From positions 62,001 to 126,000 of the forward strand of contig JADKAE010000009.1 in NCBI GenBank assembly GCA_016715405.1: 64,000 nt of DNA, read 5' to 3'. Within the stretch, counting starts at the first letter, position 1; each line of letters begins with the position of its first letter. Below the pieces are notes generated by a model. That model saw nothing but the letters and a program-made list of their open reading frames with translations, had not been told where the DNA came from and made no database searches. Source of the DNA: Saprospiraceae bacterium. Lineage in GTDB: Bacteria; Bacteroidota; Bacteroidia; Chitinophagales; Saprospiraceae. Shown here one piece after another: positions 1 through 7,914 of the stretch. The translations under genes were made by a program, and so were the position numbers.

Positions 1-278
1 ATTCCAGCGGGCATGGGCGCCTTGGCCGTATACGTATCTGTCAGTGGGTCGTATTCCCATACTTCAGTGGTACAATCTTGCGCGCCTACGCCTCCTCCAA
101 AGAGGTATATTTTGCCATTGTAAGATATACTGCTGTGGTGATTTTTGATGACGGGCATATCATTCAACTCGGCCCAGGATCCTTGTCCTGCGCAAAAACT
201 CCAGGGTACTAGCAATAACAAGGCAACCAGGCCCTGTAATAGCTTGTTGATCTTGTGAAAAATGTGGACATTTTTCAT
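1..278 (-). CDS. Kelch-repeat secreted protein, N-terminal part (cut by window edge)
   Basis: Only the first 92 codons are inside the window. The start at 276-278 is followed by a signal peptide (basic MKNVHIFHKINK, then a Leu/Val-rich core ending around SFCAGQ). The mature part has a kelch-like blade: an HHSSISYNGKIYLFGG stretch, then EVWEYDPLTDTY and a PMPAG turn, i.e. the Gly-Gly, spaced Tyr/Trp pattern of kelch repeats. Kelch propellers are usually binding modules. Whether a T9SS sorting domain follows cannot be seen. The next gene on this strand (OsmC family) ends 93 bases upstream, so they may be co-transcribed. Confidence 0.75.
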   Translation of the reverse strand, partial: MKNVHIFHKINKLLQGLVALLLLVPWSFCAGQGSWAELNDMPVIKNHHSSISYNGKIYLFGGGVGAQDCTTEVWEYDPLTDTYTAKAPMPAG

Positions 279-370
279 GACCGGATTTTTAGGAATAATA
301 AATAAATTAAACTCCCTAAAAATTAGGCCATTTCAAGGAATTGCGCAATGAGAATGGTCACTCTAATGAA

Positions 371-790
371 TTATCCGGATACAATTTCGTAACCCCAGGT
401 GATTTGTGCCGTTTTCTCCATAATCCGGGCGGCAGAGCACAGTTTTTCCATTGACATATCCACGGCGCGTTTGACTTTTTTGTCGTCTAACGGGCCAAAA
501 AGGCGGAAGTGGAGGTGGATGGTAGTAAAGAGAGAAGGGTGTTTGTCTTTTTCGCGCTCAGCATTCACTTCGAGTTGAATATCAAGTAATTGCTGACGTT
601 GTTTGCGGAGCACGTAAATTACATCGATGGCACTGCAGGAGCCCAGTCCTACCAACATCAGTTGCATGGGCCGGAATGCCTTGTTTCCGCCGCCTACATC
701 GGGCGAGCCGTCGGTTTCTACTGTGTTGCCAATTTCATTGACGGCCTGCATGTGGTAGGCGTCGTCAAGGCGGGTGAATGTTATTTTCAT
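371..790 (-). CDS. OsmC/Ohr-family protein
   Basis: A 139-residue protein with the two family cysteines in typical contexts: GLGSCSAID near residue 52 at the start of the central helix, and EKLCSAA near residue 117. OsmC/Ohr proteins are cytoplasmic dimers that use this Cys pair to reduce organic hydroperoxides. The length is normal for the YhfA-like OsmC branch, whose substrate is less certain, so no gene symbol is given. It lies 10 bases downstream of the small protein at 801-998 on the same strand, probably one transcript. Confidence 0.85.
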   Translation of the reverse strand: MKITFTRLDDAYHMQAVNEIGNTVETDGSPDVGGGNKAFRPMQLMLVGLGSCSAIDVIYVLRKQRQQLLDIQLEVNAEREKDKHPSLFTTIHLHFRLFGPLDDKKVKRAVDMSMEKLCSAARIMEKTAQITWGYEIVSG

Positions 791-800
791 CTTCCTCGTT

Positions 801-998
801 TTACCGGTCAGCAGGTTTTGATCCGCCTGATTGATTTTCCAAGGCTTCTATTTGTTTGAGCACGTCTTCGGCTTCCTGCGTTTTCAGGGCATAACCCTTG
901 ATGTCGCCGCTGCGCTGCAATTGCTGCGCTTCCTCCAGCAATTGGCGATATTGTTTGTCCAGGACTTTCACCGGGTCTTTTTTGAATATTCCGAACAT
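801..998 (-). CDS. Small conserved Bacteroidota protein (Lacal_2735-like)
   Basis: A 65-residue protein beginning MFGIFKKDP, followed by a charged, probably coiled-coil helix (residues 12-55, rich in Glu, Gln, Lys and Leu). The start FGxFKK plus a YxxLLEEA helix matches a small family widespread in Bacteroidota (Lacal_2735 family), whose function is not known. No signal peptide or membrane segment. First gene of a probable minus-strand unit with the OsmC protein. Confidence 0.7.
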   Translation of the reverse strand: MFGIFKKDPVKVLDKQYRQLLEEAQQLQRSGDIKGYALKTQEAEDVLKQIEALENQSGGSKPADR

Positions 999-1014
999 GG
1001 TATTGTTTTTTTTA

Positions 1015-1104
1015 AGTTATGGGTTGTCGGTTGTCGGTTGTGAGTTAAATTTTGACAAAAAAATGAACCGACAACCGACAACCGATAACTCGACAACTCA
1101 TAAA
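1015..1104. repeat. Period-7 inverted array (GGTTGTC / GACAACC)
   Basis: Upstream of the small minus-strand gene lie tandem copies of a 7-base unit reading CGGTTGT (1015-1042). After an AT-rich spacer come the reverse-complementary copies CCGACAA (1070-1104). The two halves can pair into a hairpin of roughly 25 bp. The rest of the gap to the promoter at 1351 is AT-rich and shows nothing else. Confidence 0.85.
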
Positions 1105-1350
1105 CATACCAACCCCCAATCCGTTCAGTTTTTCGCGAAATAAAAATCTTAACATAAATTTAATTCTCAAACACATTGACATTCAATCATATGTATTTTT
1201 AAAATAATGTTGTTTAAATATAGACAAGGATGCGTTTTAAATTCTGTGTGATTTTTTAAATGTCGATATTAATTCGGATATGAAAATAGTATCATTATTT
1301 ATTATAAAATAAACAAACACTGATTTTGAATTTGGTGAAAGAATAGGGGC

Positions 1351-1381
1351 TTGACAAAAGCTAATTTGGCTATTACATTTG
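1351..1381 (+). promoter_or_regulatory. Bacteroidota-type promoter for the methionine leader
   Basis: TTG (1351-1353) and TACATTTG (1374-1381) are separated by 20 bases. This fits the Bacteroidota primary sigma factor pattern (TTG or TTTG, about 19 bases, TAnnTTTG). Transcription would begin near 1388, about 20 bases before the first paired base of the riboswitch. Confidence 0.65.
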
Positions 1382-1406
1382 CAAAATCATTTTTTGTTGT
1401 AAAACA

Positions 1407-1538
1407 GATTTTATAACGAAGGGTGGAGAGATCAGGCTCTGCGAAACCCTGGCAACCTCGCCAAATTCCAACAGCGACGAAAGGTGCCAAATCCTGCCAA
1501 AGGCCGGAATTTTCCGGTGCATTTGGGACTATAAAATC
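1407..1538 (+). promoter_or_regulatory. SAM-I (S-box) riboswitch
   Basis: The S-box core is readable in order: GGGTGGAGAGAT (1421-1432), GAAACCCTGGCAACC (1443-1457), AAGGTGCCAAATCCTGCC (1481-1498), then the P4 hairpin GGCCGGAA/TTCCGG. The closing P1 stem is a perfect 9-bp pairing of GATTTTATA (1407-1415) with TATAAAATC (1530-1538). SAM-I riboswitches bind S-adenosylmethionine and turn off methionine genes; metY and metX follow, which fits. No terminator directly follows P1. The leader ORF start lies only 6 bases after P1, so the effector mechanism may be translational or act through that ORF. Confidence 0.93.
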
Positions 1539-1544
1539 ACAGTC

Positions 1545-1664
1545 ATGAAAAACGTTTCGCACGCACAACTTCCCTTTTTCTTCCCCGCTACAAAATCCGT
1601 AGCCGCCTCCGTATGCCGTAGCTCCTCCGCTACCGGTTCGATGTGTTGTTGCTGTTGTTGTTGA
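1545..1664 (+). CDS. Leader peptide ending in six consecutive cysteines
   Basis: ATG (1545) opens a 39-codon frame ending at TGA (1662-1664). Its last seven sense codons are ATG TGT TGT TGC TGT TGT TGT, giving Met-Cys6-stop. The body is Ser/Ala/Thr-rich with a Phe-Phe-Phe-Pro stretch near residues 11-14 and one further Cys at 24. It sits between the SAM-I riboswitch and metY, the enzyme that makes homocysteine from sulfide. A run of Cys codons there is what a ribosome-stalling cysteine sensor would need. Cysteine-rich attenuator uORFs are known for sulfur genes in other phyla (e.g. mycobacteria); this assignment is by analogy. A chance frame is possible, but six adjacent Cys codons before a stop at this exact place are hard to dismiss. 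Confidence 0.7.
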   Translation: MKNVSHAQLPFFFPATKSVAASVCRSSSATGSMCCCCCC

Positions 1665-1686
1665 CCCTGCCACAGGCACGGTAAGT

Positions 1687-1764
1687 ATTGCAGTACTGCG
1701 CCCGCAGTGGGCCCCGCCGTATCTGCAATCACCCTGTCACCCTGTCACCCTGTCACCTTGTCAC
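1687..1764 (+). promoter_or_regulatory. Leader hairpins and 8-bp array between Cys-leader and metY
   Basis: ATTGCAG (1687-1693) pairs with CTGCAAT (1723-1729), enclosing a nested hairpin ACTGCG/CGCAGT (1695-1708). They start 23 bases after the leader-peptide stop, where a stalled ribosome could alter folding. Four copies of an 8-base unit ACCCTGTC (last copy ACCTTGTC) follow at 1731-1764. No U-tract follows, so a classical terminator is not seen. metY starts 30 bases further on. Confidence 0.55.
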
Positions 1765-1793
1765 AACCTTAATCACTCCTAAATAACAAAACA

Positions 1794-3122
1794 ATGTCTA
1801 CCAAAGCACTCCGATTTGAAACCCTGCAATTGCACGCAGGGCAGGAAGAAGTAGAAGCCACCACGCGCTCTCGCGCCGTGCCGATCTACCAAACGACATC
1901 CTACACGTTCAAGGATTCGGAACACGGCGCCAACCTGTTCGCACTCAAAGAATTCGGCAACATCTATTCGCGTATCATGAACCCCACCAACGACGTATTC
2001 GAGCGCCGCATCGCTGCGCTGGAGGGGTGAGCGGCGGCACTGGCGGTCAGCTCCGGACAAGCAGCCCAGTTTATCGCGCTCAACAACATCCTGCAGGCAG
2101 GCGACAATTTTATCACCTCTTCCAACCTGTACGGCGGCACCTACAACCAATTCAAGGTGGCCTTCAAACGCCTGGGCATCGAAACGCGCTTTACAGAAGG
2201 CGAAGAAGCCTCACACTACGAAGCGCTCATCGACGAAAACACCCGTGCCATCTACCTCGAAACCATCGGCAACCCGAGTTTCAATATCCCCGATTTTGAA
2301 GCCGTGGCGGCCGTAGCCCGCAAATACGACCTGCCGTTGATTGTCGACAATACCTTCGGCGCGGGCGGATATTTGTTCCGCCCCTTCGACCACGGCGCCA
2401 ACGTGGTGGTCCACTCCGCCACCAAGTGGATCGGCGGCCACGGTACCTCGATCGGCGGCGTGATAGTTGACGGCGGCAACTACAACTGGGGCAACGGCAA
2501 GTTCCCGCAATTCACCGAACCCTCGGAAGGCTACCACGGACTTGTATTCTGGGACGTATTCGGTACCGACGGTCCTTTTGGCAATATTGCTTTTATTATC
2601 AGAGCCCGCGTGGAAGGCCTGCGCGACTTCGGACCGGCGCTGAGCCCCTTTAATGCTTTCTTGCTGCTACAGGGACTGGAAACACTCTCCCTCCGGGTAC
2701 AGCGCTCGGTAGACAACGCCCTGGAGCTCGCCCACTGGCTGGAACAACACCCGCAAGTGTCCTTGGTGAACTACCCTGGACTCGAGAGCAGCCCCTACCG
2801 AAAACTGGCCGATAAGTACCTGCGCAACGGCTATGGCGGTGTATTGTCGTTTACCCTGCGCGGCGACAAAGCCGCAGCCACCAAGTTTGTCGACAGCCTC
2901 CAACTGGTGAGCCACCTGGCCAACGTGGGCGACGCCAAATCGCTGATCATTCAACCATCTGCCACCACCCACCAGCAACTCAGTGAAGAAGAACAACGCG
3001 CCGCAGGTGTAACGCCCACGCTGCTGCGTATCTCGGTAGGCATCGAACATATCGACGATATCAAAGCCGATCTGGAGCAGGCCTTTGCTAAAATTGGCGC
3101 CGCACAGGCGGTAACTGGATAA
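1794..3122 (+). CDS. metY: O-acetylhomoserine sulfhydrylase, with an in-frame TGA at codon 79
   Basis: Pyridoxal-phosphate enzyme of the Cys/Met metabolism family that makes homocysteine from O-acetylhomoserine and sulfide. Hallmarks: N-terminal FETLQLHAGQ, YQTTSYTF, SRIMNPTNDVFE, the cofactor aspartate in PLIVDNTFG, and the Schiff-base lysine in HSATKWIGGHG. About 442 residues, the family length. A TGA at 2028-2030 interrupts the frame exactly where homologs have the conserved EGGVAALA stretch, yet the same frame continues on both sides (EG, stop, AAALAVSSGQAAQF). Given the many homopolymer errors in the window, a lost G in the GGGG run plus a nearby extra base is the likeliest cause. The site is not a Cys position, so selenocysteine is unlikely. 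metX lies downstream. Confidence 0.9.
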
Positions 3123-3153
3123 ACGCGACTTGGCGAGGGGGCGTGTAAGGCCA

Positions 3154-3203
3154 CACGTTTACTAAACCTTCTCAGGCTTAACAAGGAAGGTTTAGTAAAC
3201 GTG
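3154..3203. repeat. 18-bp perfect inverted repeat between metY and metX
   Basis: CACGTTTACTAAACCTTC (3154-3171) is the exact reverse complement of 3186-3203, with a 14-base loop. There is no U-tract, so it is more a transcript-stability or partial-termination hairpin than a standard terminator. A short period-8 run (AGTCACAA AGTCGTAA AGTCCCAA) follows at 3213-3238 and leads straight to the metX start. Confidence 0.85.
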
Positions 3204-3240
3204 AAGCCTCCCAGTCACAAAGTCGTAAAGTCCCAAAATC

Positions 3241-4323
3241 ATGCTGTACTACAAACACAACGAACCTTTTCCACTGGAAGCGGGGGGCGTACTCCCCGGC
3301 CTCCAGGTTGCCTATTGCACTTACGGAGAGCTGAACGCCCGCCGCGACAACGTGGTGTGGGTCTGCCATGCCCTCACTGCCAATGCCGACGCTGCCGACT
3401 GGTGGGACGGGCTGGTAGGGGAGGGGCGACTGCTCGATCCGGCGCGTTATTTCATCGTTTGTGCCAATATACTGGGTTCGTGTTATGGCACTACCGGCCC
3501 TGAAAGTATTAATCCGGAGACTGGCGAACCCTACGGCAGAGATTTCCCGCTAGTCACCATCCGCGATATGGTGCGGGCGCACCGGTTGTTGCAGCAGCAC
3601 CTGGGCATCCAAAAAATTCACCTGGCCATCGGCGGTTCCATGGGGGGACAGCAAGTGTTGGAATGGGCAGTTGAAGACCCCGCGCTTTTTGATCGACTCT
3701 GCGTACTGGCCACCAATGCCCGGCACTCGCCCTGGGGCATCGCCTTCAACGAAGCCCAGCGTATGGCCATAGAAGCCGATACCTCGGAGAGCGGACAAAA
3801 GGGGCTTGAGGCCGCCCGTGCCATCGCCATGTTGTCGTACCGGCATTACCACACCTATTGGCAGTCGCAACTCGAAGAAAATGCCGCTAAAGTCGACGAT
3901 TTCCGGGCCAGCGCCTACCAGCGTTACCAGGGATACAAATTGTACAAGCGCTTCCACGTAGGTGCTTACCTGGCTCTAAGCAAAGCCATGGACAGCCACA
4001 ACCTGGGCCGCGGCAGAGAAAGCGCCGCCGCCGCGTTGGGCCGCATCACTGTGCCCACGCTGGTAGTGGGCATCCGCTCCGACGTGTTGTTCCCCATCGA
4101 AGAGCAAGCCTTCCTGGCGCGCCACATCCCGCAAACCCGGCTGGAGGTCATCGACAGCATTTACGGCCACGATGGTTTTCTGGTAGAGTTTGAGGCAATA
4201 GCCGCTTTGTTGCAAAAATTTCTTGGAGACGAGACATTTATCACTGCCGGCAGGAGAAAAATATTGGAAACTTATGTCGGCAAAAGCAAACCGGTTGCAT
4301 TGCCGGGGTCAGAATCTTTTTGA
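3241..4323 (+). CDS. metX: Homoserine O-acetyltransferase
   Basis: A 360-residue alpha/beta-hydrolase-fold enzyme that activates homoserine with acetyl-CoA, providing the substrate of MetY. Features: CHALTANADAADWW oxyanion region, the strongly conserved NILGSCYGTTGP, the nucleophile elbow GGSMGGQQ (Ser near residue 138), a late Asp region (VGIRSDVLFP) and the catalytic His in YGHDGFLVE. The length is that of the acetyl-type MetX group without extra domains. With metY it forms the direct sulfhydrylation route to homocysteine. Both genes are presumably controlled by the SAM-I leader, since no other promoter is obvious between them. Confidence 0.95.
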   Translation: MLYYKHNEPFPLEAGGVLPGLQVAYCTYGELNARRDNVVWVCHALTANADAADWWDGLVGEGRLLDPARYFIVCANILGSCYGTTGPESINPETGEPYGRDFPLVTIRDMVRAHRLLQQHLGIQKIHLAIGGSMGGQQVLEWAVEDPALFDRLCVLATNARHSPWGIAFNEAQRMAIEADTSESGQKGLEAARAIAMLSYRHYHTYWQSQLEENAAKVDDFRASAYQRYQGYKLYKRFHVGAYLALSKAMDSHNLGRGRESAAAALGRITVPTLVVGIRSDVLFPIEEQAFLARHIPQTRLEVIDSIYGHDGFLVEFEAIAALLQKFLGDETFITAGRRKILETYVGKSKPVALPGSESF

Positions 4324-4342
4324 ATATAAATATTGTTTAAAT

Positions 4343-4444
4343 GTAAGTGTTTAGTAGGGTTTAGCGTTAGGGTTTAGCTGTATGTTTACTTAACTAAACC
4401 CAATCGCTAAACTGCGCAAGCATTAAACCCTACTAAACACTTAC
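4343..4444. repeat. 21-bp perfect inverted repeat with inner pairing
   Basis: The arms 4343-4363 and 4424-4444 are exact reverse complements (core GTGTTTAGTAGGGTTTA). The inside contains a second, imperfect pair (TTAGCGTTAGGGTTTAG against CTAAACCCAATCGCTAA), so about 100 bases can fold on themselves. The right half, 4394-4438, matches a segment at 45842-45886 at roughly 38 of 45 positions, showing that this is a dispersed element. Confidence 0.85.
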
Positions 4445-4470
4445 AAATTATTAACCAAAAACACACAAAT

Positions 4471-5106
4471 ATGTCACTTCATTTAGGAGATATAGCTCCC
4501 AATTTCAAAGCTAAGACCACCGAAGGTGATATCGATTTTCACGAATACCTCGGCAACAGTTGGGGCGTCTTGTATTCGCACCCTGCTGATTTTACTCCCG
4601 TTTGTACGACCGAGTTGGGCCGCACGGCTGCCCTCAAGGCCGAATTTGACAAGCGCAACGTAAAAGTCATCGCACTAAGCGTCGACCCGCTGCCTTCACA
4701 CCACGAATGGGTAAAAGACATCGAAGAAACGCAACACGTAACGCTCAACTTCCCGATTATCGCCGACGAAGACCGCAAGGTGGCCGAGTTGTACGACATG
4801 ATCCACCCCAACCAGACGGAGAAATTCACCGTCCGCACGGTATTCGTAATCGACCCGAAAAAGAAAATCAGGTTGACGATGACCTATCCGCCGTCAACGG
4901 GCCGCAATTTCCACGAAATTCTGCGCGTCATCGACTCATTGCAGCTCACCGACAACTACAGCGTAGCTACGCCGGTAGACTGGGAGTTTGGCCAGGATGT
5001 GGTTATCTCTCCTTCTATTCCCGATGAGGAAGTACCCGCCCGTTTCCCGAAAGGACACAAGCGGCTGAAGTCTTACCTGCGTCTTACGCCGCAGCCGAAT
5101 TTGTAA
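4471..5106 (+). CDS. 1-Cys-type peroxiredoxin (Prx6 family)
   Basis: A 211-residue peroxidase of the thioredoxin fold. The peroxidatic cysteine is at about residue 45 in HPADFTPVCTTELG. The catalytic Thr (T42 in this motif) and the conserved Arg in the FTVRTVFVIDPKK region are present. The C-terminal extension (residues 160-211, VATPVDWEFGQDVV and a Pro-rich tail) is typical of the Prx6/AhpC-TSA group. It reduces peroxides in the cytoplasm. Monocistronic: a long hairpin lies before it and a clear terminator behind it. Confidence 0.95.
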   Translation: MSLHLGDIAPNFKAKTTEGDIDFHEYLGNSWGVLYSHPADFTPVCTTELGRTAALKAEFDKRNVKVIALSVDPLPSHHEWVKDIEETQHVTLNFPIIADEDRKVAELYDMIHPNQTEKFTVRTVFVIDPKKKIRLTMTYPPSTGRNFHEILRVIDSLQLTDNYSVATPVDWEFGQDVVISPSIPDEEVPARFPKGHKRLKSYLRLTPQPNL

Positions 5107-5120
5107 GTGATAGTTTGAAA

Positions 5121-5164
5121 AAAAAGCGAGCCGCTCTGTGTAATTACGGGGTGGCTCGCTTTTT
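5121..5164 (+). terminator. Rho-independent terminator after peroxiredoxin
   Basis: AAAAAGCGAGCC (5121-5132) pairs with GGCTCGCTTTTT (5153-5164), a 12-bp stem with a T-run in its 3' arm and A-run in its 5' arm, 14 bases after the stop codon. Confidence 0.9.
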
Positions 5165-5190
5165 ATTAGACTATTAGACTATTAGACTAT
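5165..5190. repeat. 8-bp array ATTAGACT x3
   Basis: Three direct copies of ATTAGACT directly abut the peroxiredoxin terminator. No complementary arm is seen. The following AT-rich 130 bases to 5319 contain the upstream region of the serine hydrolase. Confidence 0.8.
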
Positions 5191-5319
5191 TTTGCATATA
5201 AACCTATAAACGTATCAACCCATAAACAATCAACAGTCCGACAAAATTAAACACTACATATACTAAAATCTTACCAAAAATAATATATTTACCCCCGACA
5301 CTGATGCACCCGTAGTATC

Positions 5320-6576
5320 ATGAAAATAAGAAGACGCATGACCAAACGTATTACCGTTCTATTTTTGGCCTTAACAGTCTTTGTTTATACAGCTAAAACC
5401 CAGGTCACCGACCCTTCTTTCGACCCGGAGCTTGCCCAGACGCTGCAAGCGTTGACCGACAATGCGGGTAAAAACTATAAGGGCTTGTCCGTAGCGGTGG
5501 ATATCCCCGGGCAGGGCCGTTGGATCGGTACTTACGGCGTCTCTAAAGACGGCGCAGCTATTAAACCCGATATGCGTTTTTGTATCGCTTCCTGCTCAAA
5601 AACCTTTGTGGCAGGGCTTTGTCTTAAGTTGCAGGACGAAGGACTCCTTCATCTCGACGACAGTATCGGTACCTATTTGCCCTACATGAAGCACATCAAC
5701 CCAGGGATCACCGTCCGGCAATTACTTAGCCACCAAAGCGGCTTGTTCGATTTTTATAACGACGCTTCTTATCGCACCCTCAAAACTTACAACAATAACC
5801 CCGATTCGCTGTGGACGCCCAAGGCCGTCCTGGCCACCATCGGGGCCCCTCATTTTCAGCCGGGACAGGGCTACCGCTATTCCAATACCAATTTTCTCGT
5901 AGCTGCACTGGTTTGTGAGGCGGCAGCCGGCGATAGTTTTCGCAACCTGCTGCATCGCTATATCTTTGAACCGCTGGGCTTGAGTAAAACCGCCTACCCG
6001 GCCGGCGGCGACCTGATATTCAATGCCCCCTGGGCAAAGTTGTTCGATAGCAGTTCGCCCCGCTCCGCCCCGGAGCGCGATGAAGCTTTCAGCTCTTTTA
6101 TCCAGGCGGCAGGCGGCATCTGGAGTACGGCCGACGACCTCGCCACCTGGTTCCAGCATCTATTCGGCAACGATTTTTTATCTCCTTATGCACAGGAGCA
6201 ATTGCGATCGGTAACCCGGTTTAACTATTCCCTGGGCATGCGTGCTAATATTGTGGATGGCGGTATACGGCACTACCATTCCGGCGCATGGGGCTACCGT
6301 TCAATTGTTCTATATGATGCCAATACGGGCATTGTGGTAAGTGTGTTGAGCAATCTGCGGGGCAAGTCGGTCAACGGCCTGGCCAACCAGTTGTTGGAGG
6401 CCGCAGTGAATATGACACCCCGGAAAGCGGTGGAGATTGCGGCAATTGAAGTCAAAAAACCCGTCGCGGTAAATAGCCAAACAGCAATGTACTACGCTCA
6501 GCAGCCCGCGCAGGCGCAGCCTAATTATCTCACCGACAAAACCTCCCAGGCACGGCCGATGTATACGCCCAGGTAG
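5320..6576 (+). CDS. Exported serine hydrolase of the beta-lactamase/DD-peptidase (class C-like) family
   Basis: A 418-residue protein with an N-terminal signal (basic MKIRRRMTKR, hydrophobic core, cut near AKTQVTD); an internal ATG at 5338 is an alternative start. The serine penicillin-recognising motifs are present: SCSKTF (nucleophile Ser and Lys, near residue 93), YSNTNF (YxN, near 190) and HSGAWGY (HxG, near 321). LLSHQSGLFDF is the usual signature following the active site. The protein probably acts on peptides or esters in the periplasm; the substrate cannot be told. The last about 50 residues are a low-complexity Ala/Gln/Pro tail. Confidence 0.88.
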   Translation: MKIRRRMTKRITVLFLALTVFVYTAKTQVTDPSFDPELAQTLQALTDNAGKNYKGLSVAVDIPGQGRWIGTYGVSKDGAAIKPDMRFCIASCSKTFVAGLCLKLQDEGLLHLDDSIGTYLPYMKHINPGITVRQLLSHQSGLFDFYNDASYRTLKTYNNNPDSLWTPKAVLATIGAPHFQPGQGYRYSNTNFLVAALVCEAAAGDSFRNLLHRYIFEPLGLSKTAYPAGGDLIFNAPWAKLFDSSSPRSAPERDEAFSSFIQAAGGIWSTADDLATWFQHLFGNDFLSPYAQEQLRSVTRFNYSLGMRANIVDGGIRHYHSGAWGYRSIVLYDANTGIVVSVLSNLRGKSVNGLANQLLEAAVNMTPRKAVEIAAIEVKKPVAVNSQTAMYYAQQPAQAQPNYLTDKTSQARPMYTPR

Positions 6577-6580
6577 GTTA

Positions 6581-6714
6581 ATCGACTGTACGACTGTACG
6601 ACTGTAAGACTATAGGACTATAAGACTATAGAACTCGCGAATTGTATAATGGGTTCGTACAGTCGTACAGTCGTACAGTCGTACAGTCGTACAGTCCCAA
6701 AGTCCCAAAGTCCA
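6581..6714. repeat. Inverted octamer array GACTGTAC / GTACAGTC
   Basis: Between two convergent genes: GACTGTAC copies drift into GACTGTAA, GACTATAG and GACTATAA (6584-6632). A spacer (AACTCGCGAATTGTATAATGG) follows, then five GTACAGTC units drifting into CCAAAGTC (6656-6713). GTACAGTC is the exact reverse complement of GACTGTAC, so the site can form a long hairpin. The array runs right up to the stop codon of the histidine kinase. The same unit family recurs at 21671, 24993 and 53489. Confidence 0.9.
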
Positions 6715-7877
6715 TCAAGCCGGTAGTGTAAAATAAAAAATGCTTCCTTTTCCCAATTCGGAAAAAACACCGATAGTGCCCTGGTGGCGCTCGATAATTT
6801 TTTTGCAAATAGCCAGTCCTAAGCCGGTGCCTTCGTAGGCTTCATAAGGGTGGAGTCGTTGAAAATTGACAAAAATGCGTTCAATATCTTTTTCAGCGAT
6901 ACCTATGCCGTTATCAATTATTTCAAATCGATGGCATTTTTCTTCTTTAGTATATTTTATTAAGATATTCGGTTGCTGATAATGGGGGTGAATTTAATGG
7001 CATTTGACAATAAATTTTGAAATAACTGGATTAATTGCAAACGTGCTCCTTTAATAACCGGAGGTAAATTTTCGGTTGTAATAATAGCCTGCGATTGTTG
7101 AATGGGGAGGCGCAGATTGTTTTTGGCCATTCCAATAATTAACTCCGTGGAAATCTCCATAAACGGAGTAGCATCGCGGCCTGCACGCGAATAATGCAAC
7201 AAATCGTGTATCAACGCCTGCATGCGTACCACCCCTTTTATAGCATGCCCCAGGTATTCTTCTTTGGTTTCTTCAGCAGCTTTTTTCCATTGGCGTTTCA
7301 ACAGACTAATATATCCCTCTACATTGCGCAATGGCTCCTGTAAGTCGTGCGAAGCGATATAAGCAAACTGTTCTAACTCGCTGTTTGAACGCTTGAGTTC
7401 TTCCACCAACTGATGCAATTCTTCTTGGGTTTTTTCCAATTCCCGGGTGCGCAATTCGAGTTGCAACTTGGAATCGCGCAAGTCTTTTTCTACCTGCAGA
7501 CGTTCGGTAATATCACGTACTACGGCGGTGAAAATGCGTTTTCCGTCGTATTTAAAATCAGATATATGCAATTCAATTGGAAAAACATCGCCATTGGATC
7601 GCTGCCCGGTCATGATTAATTCACCCGTGAAAATATGCGATTTTTCGTTTTTGATCCGGCGTTTAAATAATTCTAATTGCAGCGATTTATGTGGTGGCGG
7701 TATAAGGAAAGTAAAAGGTTTTCCCACAAGCATATCCGCCTGGTAACCCCACATTTTTTCCATTTCTTTATTGACTAATAAAATTTCTCCTTCCTCATTA
7801 AAAGTAATAATGCCATCCCTAACCGCATCCATTATTTCACGCAACTGAATGAATGCTTCTCTATCTTCATTTATCAT
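6715..7877 (-). CDS. PAS-domain sensor histidine kinase (one frameshift)
   Basis: Cytoplasmic two-component kinase of about 387 residues: PAS domain (residues 5-125, with GIITFNEEGEILLVNKEMEKMWGY and the PAC end VVRDITER), a coiled coil (130-170), the HisKA dimerisation helix with phospho-acceptor FAYIASHDLQEPLRNVEGY, and an HATPase domain. The N-box is LLSNAIKFTP; further on, in another frame, come IIDNGIGIAE and EGTGLGLAICKKII. The shift is at the run of five G at 6984-6988, where six would restore the frame. ATG at 7877 is preferred over TTG at 7883. No membrane segment is seen and no response regulator is adjacent. Confidence 0.9.
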
Positions 7878-7881
7878 TGGC

Positions 7882-7914
7882 AATTCCTAATTCGTAATTC
7901 CTAATTCGTAATTT
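7882..7914. repeat. 7-bp array AATTCCT/AATTCGT
   Basis: Four and a half copies of a 7-base unit AATTCNT fill the space between the DinB-protein stop codon and the histidine kinase start. They overlap the DinB stop by two bases. No inverted partner. Confidence 0.8.

Noticed and set aside
1302..1679. Minus-strand open frame across the methionine leader
   Set aside because: It lies antisense to a recognisable SAM-I riboswitch and the leader ORF and has no family features.
2028..2030. Selenocysteine or pyrrolysine recoding at the metY TGA
   Set aside because: The position is a conserved Gly/Val stretch, not Cys; no SECIS-like element is evident and the window is full of sequencing-type errors.
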